A DNA stretch of 64,000 bases. It comes from an uncultured Algibacter sp. (GTDB taxonomy: Bacteria; Bacteroidota; Bacteroidia; Flavobacteriales; Flavobacteriaceae). The notes beneath the pieces were generated by a model. That model saw only the letters and a list, made by a program, of their open reading frames with translations, did no database searches and was not told the DNA's origin. Made by a program: the position numbers and the translations under genes. Positions 42,567-50,660 of the stretch are shown here, one piece after another. Each line of letters opens with the position of its first letter. Positions within the stretch are counted from its first letter, which is position 1. The stretch spans positions 46,397 through 110,396 of the forward strand of contig NZ_CANKXG010000013.1 of assembly GCF_947487575.1 (NCBI RefSeq). Reading direction: 5' to 3'.

Positions 42567-43160
42567 CTAAGTTGTTTCTGCAATGGTATTTAACGTTTTG
42601 TAAACAAGATGAACGGGTAAACCCATAACGTTAAAATAAGAGCCTTCAATTTTTGTAACACCTATTTGTCCTATCCATTCTTGTATGCCATAAGCGCCTG
42701 CTTTATCGAAAGGTTTGTATGTTTTTATGTAGAAGTTTATTTCTTCATCGGAAAGCGCTTTGAAAGTTACTTTTGTAATATTATGAAGTGTTTTTTCAAA
42801 GGAAGGCGTTGTAAAACAAACCGAAGTAATTACTTCGTGTGTTGCGCCGCTTAATGATTTCAAAATACTGAAAGCTTCATCTTCATCATGTGGTTTTCCT
42901 AAGGCTGTGTTGTTATGCCAAACAATGGTATCGCTTGTGATTAAAATATCGTTGGATTGTAACTCTTTTTTAAAGGGTAAAGCTTTTAATTGCGCGAGGT
43001 AATTACTGATTTCAAAATGTGTTAATCGTGAGGGATATTCTTCTTTTACGGGTTTAAGTCTTATTTTGAAATCGAGTTCTAGGTTTTTGAAAAACGCTTG
43101 CCTTCTAGGAGAACCTGAAGCGAGGATAATATTAAAGTCTTTTAGTTTTTCTTTTAGCAT
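42567..43160 (-). CDS. maf: Maf-family nucleotide pyrophosphatase
   Basis: The opening ILASGSPRRQAFFKNLELDFKIR and the middle ILITSDTIVWHNNTALGKPHDEDEAFSILKSLSGATHEVITSVC carry the Maf catalytic motifs. The C-terminal region contains DKAGAYGIQEWIGQIGVTKIEGSYFNVMGLPV. Maf proteins hydrolyse non-canonical nucleoside triphosphates. The length of 197 residues is typical. It is transcribed after the UbiA-type gene and precedes the unknown envelope protein by 17 bases. Confidence 0.94.
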   Translation of the reverse strand: MLKEKLKDFNIILASGSPRRQAFFKNLELDFKIRLKPVKEEYPSRLTHFEISNYLAQLKALPFKKELQSNDILITSDTIVWHNNTALGKPHDEDEAFSILKSLSGATHEVITSVCFTTPSFEKTLHNITKVTFKALSDEEINFYIKTYKPFDKAGAYGIQEWIGQIGVTKIEGSYFNVMGLPVHLVYKTLNTIAETT

Positions 43161-43202
43161 TTTTATTTTTTTAGTCGCACTCGCACTCGTTTTTCTTTAC
43201 GT

Positions 43203-43253
43203 CTTAGCGCCTTTGCGCGACATTTTTTATTTTATTCAGCGAATCTCTGAGAG
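43203..43253. repeat. Intergenic TTAGCGCCTTTGCG repeat
   Basis: CTTAGCGCCTTTGCGCGA is followed by CAGCGAATCTCTGAGAG. Related words occur at 45811-45830 and 46411-46501. It lies between the UbiA-type gene and maf. Confidence 0.5.
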
Positions 43254-43261
43254 ATAAAATT

Positions 43262-44137
43262 CTATCCTAGAATAACATACTTGTATAAAAGTAAGGAAAG
43301 CATCCCGAAAAGCATAATCCATTTATACATATTGCTAATATGGTGCATATCCTTCTTAGTAGAGGTGCTAAAGGTTTTTATGCTTGTATAAATAAGCGGG
43401 CCAATAATAAACAGCAAAAAATAGCCAACAGCTATGGGTTGTTTGTATAAATCTGAAACTACGTAAAAGATGATACCAATTAATGGAAAGAAATTTAAAG
43501 CAGTTAGCACATGTTTTGCTCGTTCTCGCCCAATGGCAATGGGTAAGGTGTGCATTTTAGCTTTGTAGTCGCCATCAATGTCTTCAATGTCTTTTGCTAT
43601 TTCTCGTAATAAGTTTATTGAGAAAGCAAACAACGCATAATCTAAAATTACTTTAAAAAATACTACTTGGGTTTGTTGGTTTGTGGGTGTCATCATCGGA
43701 ATTAATTCAAATACACCAACAACTATTAAACTCAAAGCAACAAGCACAGAAATAACAATATTGCCAACTAAAAGCGTGCGTTTTAAGTAAGAAGCATACA
43801 CATAAAGCAAAATAGAAATAACCACGAATATGGAGAAAAAAGGTGCTTTACCAACTGTATTCGATAAGTAAACCCCAACGCTAACACCAACTAAATTAAG
43901 CCCGATAAACCAATTATAGGCAGCTTTTTCTGAAACAGATTTATCAATAATAACCTTATATGGTTTGTTTACTAAATCAGTTTCAATATCGTAAATATCA
44001 TTAATAATATTTCCAGCAGCTGCAATGCAAATGGTGGCTAAAATTAAAAGTGTAATACCAAATGCATCCAAAGCTGTTTGCACACCAAAAGGTTCTAAAA
44101 GCGCATACTTAATAAGTAATTGCACTATGGCAATCAT
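43262..44137 (-). CDS. UbiA-family prenyltransferase, possibly with an ATT start upstream
   Basis: The two aspartate-rich motifs NDIYDIETDLVNKPYK (near residue 47) and KDIEDIDGDYKAK (near 185) identify the UbiA fold, and it has eight or nine membrane helices. The visible ATG start at 44137 begins at MIAIVQLLIKYALLEPFG. The 13 codons upstream in frame (INYLNLIRWKNLV, to 44176) match the usual UbiA opening, in which a conserved Arg-Trp or Arg-Pro precedes the first membrane helix. The codon at the position of the usual start is ATT, and TAA stops the frame four codons further up. The substrate is probably a polyprenyl diphosphate used in menaquinone or archaeal-type lipid-like synthesis. Confidence 0.82.
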   Translation of the reverse strand: MIAIVQLLIKYALLEPFGVQTALDAFGITLLILATICIAAAGNIINDIYDIETDLVNKPYKVIIDKSVSEKAAYNWFIGLNLVGVSVGVYLSNTVGKAPFFSIFVVISILLYVYASYLKRTLLVGNIVISVLVALSLIVVGVFELIPMMTPTNQQTQVVFFKVILDYALFAFSINLLREIAKDIEDIDGDYKAKMHTLPIAIGRERAKHVLTALNFFPLIGIIFYVVSDLYKQPIAVGYFLLFIIGPLIYTSIKTFSTSTKKDMHHISNMYKWIMLFGMLSLLLYKYVILG

Positions 44138-44246
44138 TACTAAGTTTTTCCATCGGATGAGGTTTAGATAGTTAATCGTTTTTGGTTATTAGTTAATAGT
44201 TGTTGATGTGTTAATTGATTGATAATAAGAATTAATGATACAGTTT

Positions 44247-44281
44247 AGTAACCAGTAACCAGTAACCAGTAACCAGTAACC
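44247..44281. repeat. Five perfect tandem AGTAACC repeats
   Basis: Five copies of the 7-base unit AGTAACC follow each other without change, about 70 bases upstream of the UbiA-type start and just after the kdsC stop region. Slippage could alter the copy number. Confidence 0.95.
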
Positions 44282-44285
44282 AAAA

Positions 44286-44816
44286 TCAATCATACTTAGC
44301 TCCAAAATTGCCATTCCATTTTCCTTGAACTTTCAAAACCTGTTCAATCACATCGCGAACCGCACCTTTACCACCTTTTTTATGAGAAATATATTTCGAA
44401 ATGGCTTTAATTTCAGGAACAGCATCTTGCGGACAACACGGTAAACCAATACCTTTCATAACAGGATAATCAGGAATGTCATCACCCATATAAAGCGCGT
44501 TTTCAGATTTCACACCCTTTTTAGAAAAGTAATCATCAAGCTGTTCAATCTTGTTATGAGCACCAAGATAAATATCGGTAATACCCAAACCAGATAATCT
44601 AATACGAACGCCTTCATTACTACCTCCAGAAATGATACACACATTAAAACCCGCATCAACAGCGGTTTTTAAAGCATAACCATCTTTAATGTTCATCGTT
44701 CTTAGCATTTCGCCGGTAGTGGTAACCGTTACCGATCCATCCGTTAAAACCCCATCAACATCAAAAATAAATGTGGTAATATGCTCTAAATATTCCTTAT
44801 AACTTTTTTCTTCCAT
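44286..44816 (-). CDS. kdsC: 3-deoxy-manno-octulosonate-8-phosphatase (KdsC, HAD family)
   Basis: HAD motif I is FDVDGVLTDG (near residue 19), motif II CIISGGSNEGVRIR (near 60), and motif IV MGDDIPDYPVM (near 110). The length of 176 residues and the lack of a cap domain match the C0-type KdsC, which hydrolyses Kdo-8-phosphate in LPS synthesis. With kdsD (9202-10167) and lptB in the window the Kdo pathway is well represented. The start overlaps the end of the DUF2520 gene by 20 bases. Confidence 0.93.
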   Translation of the reverse strand: MEEKSYKEYLEHITTFIFDVDGVLTDGSVTVTTTGEMLRTMNIKDGYALKTAVDAGFNVCIISGGSNEGVRIRLSGLGITDIYLGAHNKIEQLDDYFSKKGVKSENALYMGDDIPDYPVMKGIGLPCCPQDAVPEIKAISKYISHKKGGKGAVRDVIEQVLKVQGKWNGNFGAKYD

Positions 44817-45564
44817 GCGTACGTTTTATAGATTCTGTAAGCAATTCATAGATCGCTTTATGCTGCTCATTTTCTAATTGTTTTAAGTGCTTTTTAATCG
44901 TTTTTTTATCGTTGCGTTTCGCAGGACCCGTTTGCGCTTTAAAAGGCGACATCTCTTGAACTTTCTTCGCCGTTTCCAAAATAAGAGGCTTCAATAAATC
45001 AAATTCAGCACCCTCACTTTCCGTAATTTCATGCCCAATTCTATACAGTTGGTTCGTAAAATTATTTACAAAAACTGCCGCTAAATGCAGTACACGCCTT
45101 TGGTCGCTATTAATCCGTTTTGTTGGACTACCTAAACTCGCCGCAATTTTTTTTAACAACGGATAACTCTTTTTATCAATCGTTTCAATACAAATTGGCA
45201 CATCTCCAAAATCTATTTCAGCCGCTTTACTAAAACTTTGCAACGGGTACAAAACCCCACGTTTATGTTTCATATCCAAATCGTAAACACTCACACTTCC
45301 AGAGGTATGAACCACCAATTTATCAACAAAAGGCACTTTACTTGATACTTCCGAAATCACATCATCACTAACCGCTAAAATATAAATATCTGCGTCCTTT
45401 AGGTTATTCAAATCATCGGTAATATCAACCAAATTTATATACGGTTTTATAGCAAGCAAACTCCTGTTATACCATTGGATAACAGAAACTTCACCCGTTT
45501 TATCAAAACCCTTAAATAAATGTGTGGCAATATTACCAGCGCCAAGTAGTACAACAGAAATCAT
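44797..45564 (-). CDS. Rossmann-like and DUF2520 domain protein
   Basis: The N-terminal domain begins SVVLLGAGNIATHL, a nucleotide-binding loop like that of F420-dependent NADP oxidoreductases. The C-terminal DUF2520 half carries QSFSKAAEIDFGDVPICIE, followed by RVLHLAAVFVNNFTNQLYRIGHEI. Its closest known relatives include dehydrogenases related to ketopantoate reductase. The function is not established. It is the first gene of the series leading through kdsC to corA. Confidence 0.87.
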   Translation of the reverse strand: MISVVLLGAGNIATHLFKGFDKTGEVSVIQWYNRSLLAIKPYINLVDITDDLNNLKDADIYILAVSDDVISEVSSKVPFVDKLVVHTSGSVSVYDLDMKHKRGVLYPLQSFSKAAEIDFGDVPICIETIDKKSYPLLKKIAASLGSPTKRINSDQRRVLHLAAVFVNNFTNQLYRIGHEITESEGAEFDLLKPLILETAKKVQEMSPFKAQTGPAKRNDKKTIKKHLKQLENEQHKAIYELLTESIKRTHGRKKL

Positions 45565-45616
45565 GTTGCTAAAATACTAATGAAATATGAATTAACCCTT
45601 AGAATTATTAATTTTT

Positions 45617-45711
45617 GGGCGCAACCCAAAAGGGTCGGGCTATCCGTTACAAGTCCTCGCAACCGCACTAAGGTGCGCTTGCTGTGGGCTATCCACTTCT
45701 ATCCCTTGCGC
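45617..45711 (-). repeat. Modular repeat, copy E (ends GCGCAA...TTGCGC)
   Basis: This copy has the same backbone as copy C (AGGGTCGGGCTATCCG, CGTTACAAGTCCTCGC and GTGGGCTATCCACTTC), but both ends differ from the other copies: GCGCAA in place of GCGTTA and TTGCGC in place of TAACGC, which restores pairing. The middle module is CCGCACTAAGGTGCGC. It lies in the 368-base gap between the divergent DUF2520 and haemoglobin genes. Confidence 0.88.
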
Positions 45712-45810
45712 ACCTATTTGCTAAGGTCGTTTTCAGTTTTAGTTTCAGTCTCAGTTTGCAAAAGTCTGTATAAAAAAATCAGTTTCTAACAATCTGTATT
45801 CAACCGAGTA

Positions 45811-45830
45811 AGCCTTTGCGCCTTTGCGCG
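45811..45830. repeat. Tandem CCTTTGCG repeat
   Basis: AGCCTTTGCGCCTTTGCGCG contains two tandem CCTTTGCG words, and the same word recurs at 43203 and 46411. Confidence 0.5.
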
Positions 45831-45919
45831 AAAAAATAGCCTGTAACTCTTCAAATTTCCAAGTAACAAAATATATTTAGTTTGCAGAATTCAACATGTA
45901 TATTACCAACAAAATAGCT

Positions 45920-45927
45920 TAATTTTG
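45920..45927 (+). promoter_or_regulatory. -7 box (TAATTTTG) of a possibly leaderless haemoglobin gene
   Basis: TAATTTTG matches TAnnTTTG and ends only five bases before ATG 45933. If transcription starts a few bases downstream of the box, as is usual, the message would have little or no leader. Confidence 0.55.
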
Positions 45928-45932
45928 TATAC

Positions 45933-46331
45933 ATGAAACAAGACCTCCAAACCAGAGCAGACGTAAATCTACTAGTCACAGAATTCTACAAAAAAGTAAG
46001 AGCAGATAAGGTACTTGAGCCATTTTTTAACGATGTTATAAAAGATTGGGATGCACACTTAGAACGTCTAACCACTTTCTGGGAAACAAGTTTGTTCATG
46101 ACTCGCAAGTTAGAGCATAAATACCATGGCGATCCACTAAAAGCACACGTAAAAGTCGATAAAGAAAACAATAACAGCATCACAGAATTACATTTCGGAC
46201 TCTGGCTAAACCTGTGGTTTGAAACTATAGAAGAACTTTTTGAAGGCGAATATGCCGAAAACGCAAAACGTCGTGCCAGAAAAATGGGAACATTCCTATA
46301 TCTCAAAATTTTCGAAGCAAGATTTCAGTAA
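45933..46331 (+). CDS. Group III truncated haemoglobin
   Basis: The 132-residue protein has the trHb fold: ADVNLLVTEFYKKVRADKVLEPFFNDVIKDWDAHLERLTTFWETSLF, with the distal residues, and KAHVKVDKENNNSITELHFGLWLNLWFETIEELFEG, carrying the proximal His of helix F (HFGLW). These words match group III (trHbP/HbP). Such proteins may detoxify peroxide or nitrosative species, or serve a redox role. It is placed upstream of the cytochrome c maturation gene. Its stop codon falls inside a 14-base tandem repeat. Confidence 0.92.
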   Translation: MKQDLQTRADVNLLVTEFYKKVRADKVLEPFFNDVIKDWDAHLERLTTFWETSLFMTRKLEHKYHGDPLKAHVKVDKENNNSITELHFGLWLNLWFETIEELFEGEYAENAKRRARKMGTFLYLKIFEARFQ

Positions 46332-46380
46332 GCAGTCCTCAGTAAGCAGTCTTCAGTATGTAGCCTTTAGTAAACAGTCA
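46325..46380. repeat. Four tandem 14-base units
   Basis: Units TCAGTAAGCAGTCC, TCAGTAAGCAGTCT, TCAGTATGTAGCCT and TTAGTAAACAGTCA follow each other directly. The haemoglobin stop codon TAA lies in the first unit. Confidence 0.85.
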
Positions 46381-46410
46381 CAGTTTTCAGTAATTTGTGT
46401 TCATCTTTGT

Positions 46411-46560
46411 GTCTTTGAGCCTTTGCGATAAAAGAAACAGAGTAGAGTAAGTAGTCAATTTGGGTTTAGTGCATCTCTGTGAAACTCCGCGAATCTCAGC
46501 GTAATAATTTCGGTCTTCTATCATCAGTCTTTCATCTTCCAACTCCTTGCTTCCAACTCC
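46411..46560. other. Intergenic patch rich in CTTTGCG and CTCCGCGAATCTC words
   Basis: The stretch has GTCTTTGAGCCTTTGCG, a patch reading GAAACTCCGCGAATCTC, and TCCAACTCCTTGC / TCCAACTCCAAAC. These words repeat loosely and resemble the repeats at 43203 and 45811. No gene is visible. Confidence 0.4.
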
Positions 46561-46604
46561 AAACTTTTACCACACTTTAACACTTCCAAATAAACATTAA
46601 TCCT

Positions 46605-46612
46605 TAAATTTG
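46605..46612 (+). promoter_or_regulatory. -7 box (TAAATTTG) for ccsBA
   Basis: TAAATTTG is an exact TAnnTTTG match ending 26 bases before the ATG at 46639. Confidence 0.5.
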
Positions 46613-46638
46613 CAAAACCTTTTAAAAGGCTTAAGATT

Positions 46639-49600
46639 ATGCAAAAAAAGCTCGCTAATATTTTCTTCTCAACCAGACTTACTGCTGTTTTATTTATCCT
46701 TTTTGCTGTGGCCATGGCAACTGGAACTATTTTAGATTCAGGACAAGAAACATCGCCAACACCATACACTAGGACTTTAATTTATAATGCATGGTGGTTT
46801 GAAGCTATTATGGTATTTTTTGTCATAAATTTCACAGGAAATATATTCAGATTCAGACTGTACAAAAAAGAAAAGTGGGCAACATTCATTTTGCATTTAG
46901 CTTTCATTTTTATTTTGTTAGGTGCTTTTATTACAAGATATGCAAGTTTTGAAGGCATGATGGCCATACGTGAAGGCGCTACAGAGAATTCATTTCTTTC
47001 ACAAAAAACATACATTACAGCTTACATTGATGGTGATTATGAAATTAATGGGCAAGTACAACAACGCTTTTTAGAAAGCGAAGTTGATTTTTCAGGTCGT
47101 TTAGAAAATGATTTCAAAATCAATACAGAGTATGGTGATGAACCAGTAACTATTGAACTAGAAAAGTTTATAGTTAGCGCAGAAGAAGATATTATTCCAA
47201 ATGATAATGGCGAATCTTATTTAAAAATGGTAGAAGCAGGAGATGGAGGAAGACATAACCATTTCTTGAAAGTTGGAGAAATTGCAAACGTTCATAATAT
47301 ATTAATTGCACTTAATAAACCTACCGATGGCGCTATTAATATTACATATCAAGGTGATTCTTTAAGTATCAATTCTCCTTTTGAAGGCGATTATATGACT
47401 ATGGCAACCAGAGTACAAGGTAAACTAGTAAAAGATAGTTTGCAGCCTCTAGTATTACGCTCGCTTTATAAGATTGGTAATATGCAAATGGTATTCCCTA
47501 ATCCTGTTGTAAAAGGTGTTTTTGATGTGGTTGAGAAATCAGAAAAATTAAAGAACGATGAAGATGGTGTAGTTTTAAAAGTAGCCACTAATGGCGAAAC
47601 CCAACATGTTGGGTTATTAGGCGGAAAAGGTACAAATAGCAATTTTAAACAAGTTAAAATTGGCGGATTAAATTTTGCTTTTAGATACGGTTCAAAGGTT
47701 TTAGAGTTACCATTCTCTTTAAAGTTAAACGATTTTGAAGCTGAACGTTATCCAGGAACAGAGCGTGGCTATTCAGCTTACTCAAGTGAAGTCACTATTG
47801 TAGATGAACGCACTGAAGATTATGATTATAAAATATTCATGAATAATATTTTAGATCATGATGGATATCGATTTTTCCAATCTGGATTTGATCCAGATGA
47901 AAAAGGAACTATACTTTCTGTAAACCATGATTATTGGGGAACATTGATTACTTACATCGGTTACATGATGTTATATTTTGGGTTAATGGCTATTCTATTT
48001 TCTAAATATTCCCGTTTTGCAGACTTAAAACGCTACTTGGAAAAGGTGAAAGCTAAAAAAGCGAAGCTGCTTACTGTTCTCGTTTTATGTTTTGGACTTA
48101 GCGGACTTGCTCAAGAACACCATGAAGGCGATCGGCATGATCATTCTGGACAGCCAACCAAAGCACAAATAGATTCTATTTTAAAAGCGAATATAGCACC
48201 TAAAGCCCACGCTGATAAATTTGGGCATTTAGTAATTCAGGATTTAAGCGGGCGTATGATGCCGGTTAATACGTATGCTTCTGAAATGCTTAGGAAGTTA
48301 AGTAAAAGTGATGCGTATGAAGATTTTGATGCCAACCAAGTGTTTCTTTCTATTCAAGAAAGTCCAATGCTTTGGTACAATGTGCCTATTATTTATTTGA
48401 GAGCTAAAAAAGCAGACTCAATACGGAGTCTAATCGGAGCTAGTAAGGATGAAGATTATGTGCCTTTGGCTAGTTTTTTTACAGACAGAGGGGATTATAT
48501 ATTAGCGCCATATCTTGATGAAGCATACAAAGCACAAATACCAAACGGATTTCAAAAGGAGTTTAAAGAAGCCGACCAACGTGTTAATTTATTATATAAT
48601 ACTATTGAAGGGAGGTCTTTAAAAATTTTCCCGATTCCAGAAGATGAAAATAACAAGTGGATTTCAAATTTTGATTATAAAACGGCCCCTTCTATAATAA
48701 AAGATTCGCTTTATAATAATTTTATAAAAAATGGATTTAGAGCCTATTTGTTTACCTTAAATCAAGCAAAACAATCTGGAGATTTTAAGGAAGCCGAAAA
48801 GTTACTTTCTGCCTTCAAAAAAACACAACATCGTTATGGAGGGGAAGTGATGCTTAGTGATGATAAAGTGAAAACCGAAGTACTTTACAATAAGTATGAT
48901 ATTTTTAAGAAGCTTTTTAGTTGGTATATGTATGCTGGGAGTTTGTTGTTTGTGTTATTAATTATTCAGATATTTAATGATAAGCGCAAGTTTGTTAATG
49001 TGTCTGTAACGGTTTTAAAATTTGTCATTTTAGGCTTGTTTATATTACACACTGCTGGTTTAATTACACGTTGGTATATTTCTGGTCATGCACCTTGGAG
49101 TGATGCTTATGAGTCTATGATTTATGTGGCTTGGGCAACTATGTTTTTTGGTTTAGCTTTTGGAAGAAAAAGTGATTTAACCATCGCATCAACAGCTTTT
49201 GTAACCTCAATGATTTTAATGATTGCACATTGGAATTGGATGGACCCTGCTATAGCCAATTTACAACCGGTTTTAAATAGTTATTGGTTAATGATTCATG
49301 TGGCGGTTATTGTGGCTAGTTATGGTCCGTTTACCTTAGGGATGATTTTAGGTGCAGTGTCGTTATTACTCATGATTTTTACAACCAAAGGCAATAAAGT
49401 TAAAATGGATTTAAACATTAAAGAGCTAACTACTATTAACGAAATGGCTTTAACGGTTGGTTTAGTAATGCTTACCATTGGAAACTTTTTAGGTGGTATG
49501 TGGGCCAATGAGAGTTGGGGGCGCTATTGGGGTTGGGATCCGAAAGAAACGTGGGCGCTTATTAGTATTATGATTTATGCTTTTGTAATCCATATGCGAT

Positions 49601-49827
49601 TAGTTCCTGGATTACGTGGACGTTGGTTTTTTAACCTGATGTCTATTATAGCGTTTGCAAGTATTCTAATGACTTATTTTGGAGTGAATTTTTACTTAGC
49701 TGGTTTGCATAGTTATGCTAGTGGAGATCAAATTGTGAGTGTTAAGTTTATTGCTATTGCTTGTGTTTTGGTTGCTGTTTTAGGATTTTTTGCGTATCGT
49801 GGGTATGCGAGGTATTATAAAAAGTAG
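46639..49827 (+). CDS. ccsA: Fused ResB/CcsB-CcsA cytochrome c synthase
   Basis: System II cytochrome c maturation attaches haem to apocytochromes in the periplasm. The first part is ResB/CcsB-like, with membrane helices near 10-30, 55-75 and 80-100, then a large periplasmic domain and a helix near 435-455. The second part is CcsA-like, with about eight helices and the tryptophan-rich haem-handling motif MWANESWGRYWGWDPKETW near residue 953. Between the two parts is a His-rich segment (EHHEGDRHDHSG). A length of 1062 residues is typical of Bacteroidetes fusions. The downstream cytochrome c at 62929-63390 is a possible client. Confidence 0.93.
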   Translation: MQKKLANIFFSTRLTAVLFILFAVAMATGTILDSGQETSPTPYTRTLIYNAWWFEAIMVFFVINFTGNIFRFRLYKKEKWATFILHLAFIFILLGAFITRYASFEGMMAIREGATENSFLSQKTYITAYIDGDYEINGQVQQRFLESEVDFSGRLENDFKINTEYGDEPVTIELEKFIVSAEEDIIPNDNGESYLKMVEAGDGGRHNHFLKVGEIANVHNILIALNKPTDGAINITYQGDSLSINSPFEGDYMTMATRVQGKLVKDSLQPLVLRSLYKIGNMQMVFPNPVVKGVFDVVEKSEKLKNDEDGVVLKVATNGETQHVGLLGGKGTNSNFKQVKIGGLNFAFRYGSKVLELPFSLKLNDFEAERYPGTERGYSAYSSEVTIVDERTEDYDYKIFMNNILDHDGYRFFQSGFDPDEKGTILSVNHDYWGTLITYIGYMMLYFGLMAILFSKYSRFADLKRYLEKVKAKKAKLLTVLVLCFGLSGLAQEHHEGDRHDHSGQPTKAQIDSILKANIAPKAHADKFGHLVIQDLSGRMMPVNTYASEMLRKLSKSDAYEDFDANQVFLSIQESPMLWYNVPIIYLRAKKADSIRSLIGASKDEDYVPLASFFTDRGDYILAPYLDEAYKAQIPNGFQKEFKEADQRVNLLYNTIEGRSLKIFPIPEDENNKWISNFDYKTAPSIIKDSLYNNFIKNGFRAYLFTLNQAKQSGDFKEAEKLLSAFKKTQHRYGGEVMLSDDKVKTEVLYNKYDIFKKLFSWYMYAGSLLFVLLIIQIFNDKRKFVNVSVTVLKFVILGLFILHTAGLITRWYISGHAPWSDAYESMIYVAWATMFFGLAFGRKSDLTIASTAFVTSMILMIAHWNWMDPAIANLQPVLNSYWLMIHVAVIVASYGPFTLGMILGAVSLLLMIFTTKGNKVKMDLNIKELTTINEMALTVGLVMLTIGNFLGGMWANESWGRYWGWDPKETWALISIMIYAFVIHMRLVPGLRGRWFFNLMSIIAFASILMTYFGVNFYLAGLHSYASGDQIVSVKFIAIACVLVAVLGFFAYRGYARYYKK

Positions 49828-49842
49828 GTTAATATTTTTAAA

Positions 49843-50286
49843 ATGAAGGCATTGCAACATAAATTAGAAGGATTAATCCAATTGGGGAGTGATTATATCT
49901 TGGGGTGCTCTGAATCTGAAATTTCACATAGAAGGTCTCCTGAAAAATGGTCTAAAAAAGAAATTTTAGGACATTTAATTGACTCTGCTGTTAATAATCT
50001 GAAACGTTTTACCGAAATTCAGTTTGAAGAAAAACCATATCGTTTTGATAATTATAAGCAAAATGATTTGGTAAAGGCTAATGATTATCAAAATTCTGAT
50101 ACTAGAGAACTACTTGATTTTTGGAATGCTATTAATAATAGAATAGTTTATTTGTTTGGTATTCAGAATGAAGAAACGTTAAACTTTGAGATTGCTCTTG
50201 AAAATGGTGATGTTTGTGATTTGAGGTTTTTGATGGAAGATTATTTGGATCATTTGGAGTATCATTTAAATCAGATTATTGCTTAG
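49843..50286 (+). CDS. DinB-fold protein
   Basis: A four-helix bundle of the DinB/YfiT superfamily is indicated by SPEKWSKKEILGHLIDSAVNNLKRF (metal His near residue 44) and LMEDYLDHLEYHLNQI (His residues at 139 and 143). The 147-residue size is smaller than YfiT. Its substrate is unknown; related proteins are thiol transferases or hydrolases. It starts 15 bases after the ccsBA stop and may be read with it. Confidence 0.82.
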   Translation: MKALQHKLEGLIQLGSDYILGCSESEISHRRSPEKWSKKEILGHLIDSAVNNLKRFTEIQFEEKPYRFDNYKQNDLVKANDYQNSDTRELLDFWNAINNRIVYLFGIQNEETLNFEIALENGDVCDLRFLMEDYLDHLEYHLNQIIA

Positions 50287-50555
50287 TTTTTGGTGCGTTC
50301 ATTTAGCCTTGATACATTGAACCAAAAAATCAAATCAATTTAAGGAAATTGCTAAAGCGCCATTCGTTATTGAAACTTTACGCTTGATGCTGCGCATCGC
50401 GATTAGGTTTCTTTTCTCATTTTTTTTGCAAATTGATGTTTCCGACTGTGTCGGAATTAAGGTGTTGACTTTTTTATTATTTTATCTTTTTAGAACTAGT
50501 TTTTTTTGTTTTGCTAATGGCTAATCTTCAAAGTAGTGGCTTCTGCGGATTTGCC
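50287..50555. other. Gene-free stretch
   Basis: The stretch contains TTGATACATTGAACCAAAAAATC followed by AAATTGCTAAAGCGCCATTCG and, further on, GATGCTGCGCATCGC (a GATGC/GCATC hairpin, near 50388-50401) and TTCCGAC-TGT-GTCGGAA (50430-50446), a perfect 7-bp stem. I see no gene. It may be old repeat material. Confidence 0.4.
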
Positions 50556-50556
50556 C

Positions 50557-50650
50557 GCGTTAGGGATTGCAGTGGATAGCCCACAGCCCGACGTAGGAGG
50601 TGCGAGGACTTGGAACGGAAAGCCCGACCCCTTTTTTTGGGGTAACGCCC
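50557..50650 (+). repeat. Modular GCGTTA...TAACGC intergenic repeat, copy F
   Basis: This copy is nearly the same as copy C: GCGTTAGGGATTGCAGTGG, AGCCCACAGCCCGACGTAGG, GTGCGAGGACTTGGAACGG and AAGCCCGACCCC, then a T run and GGGGTAACGCCC. It lies between the 3' ends of the DinB and DUF3307 genes. Confidence 0.88.
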
Positions 50651-50660
50651 AAATTGTTTT

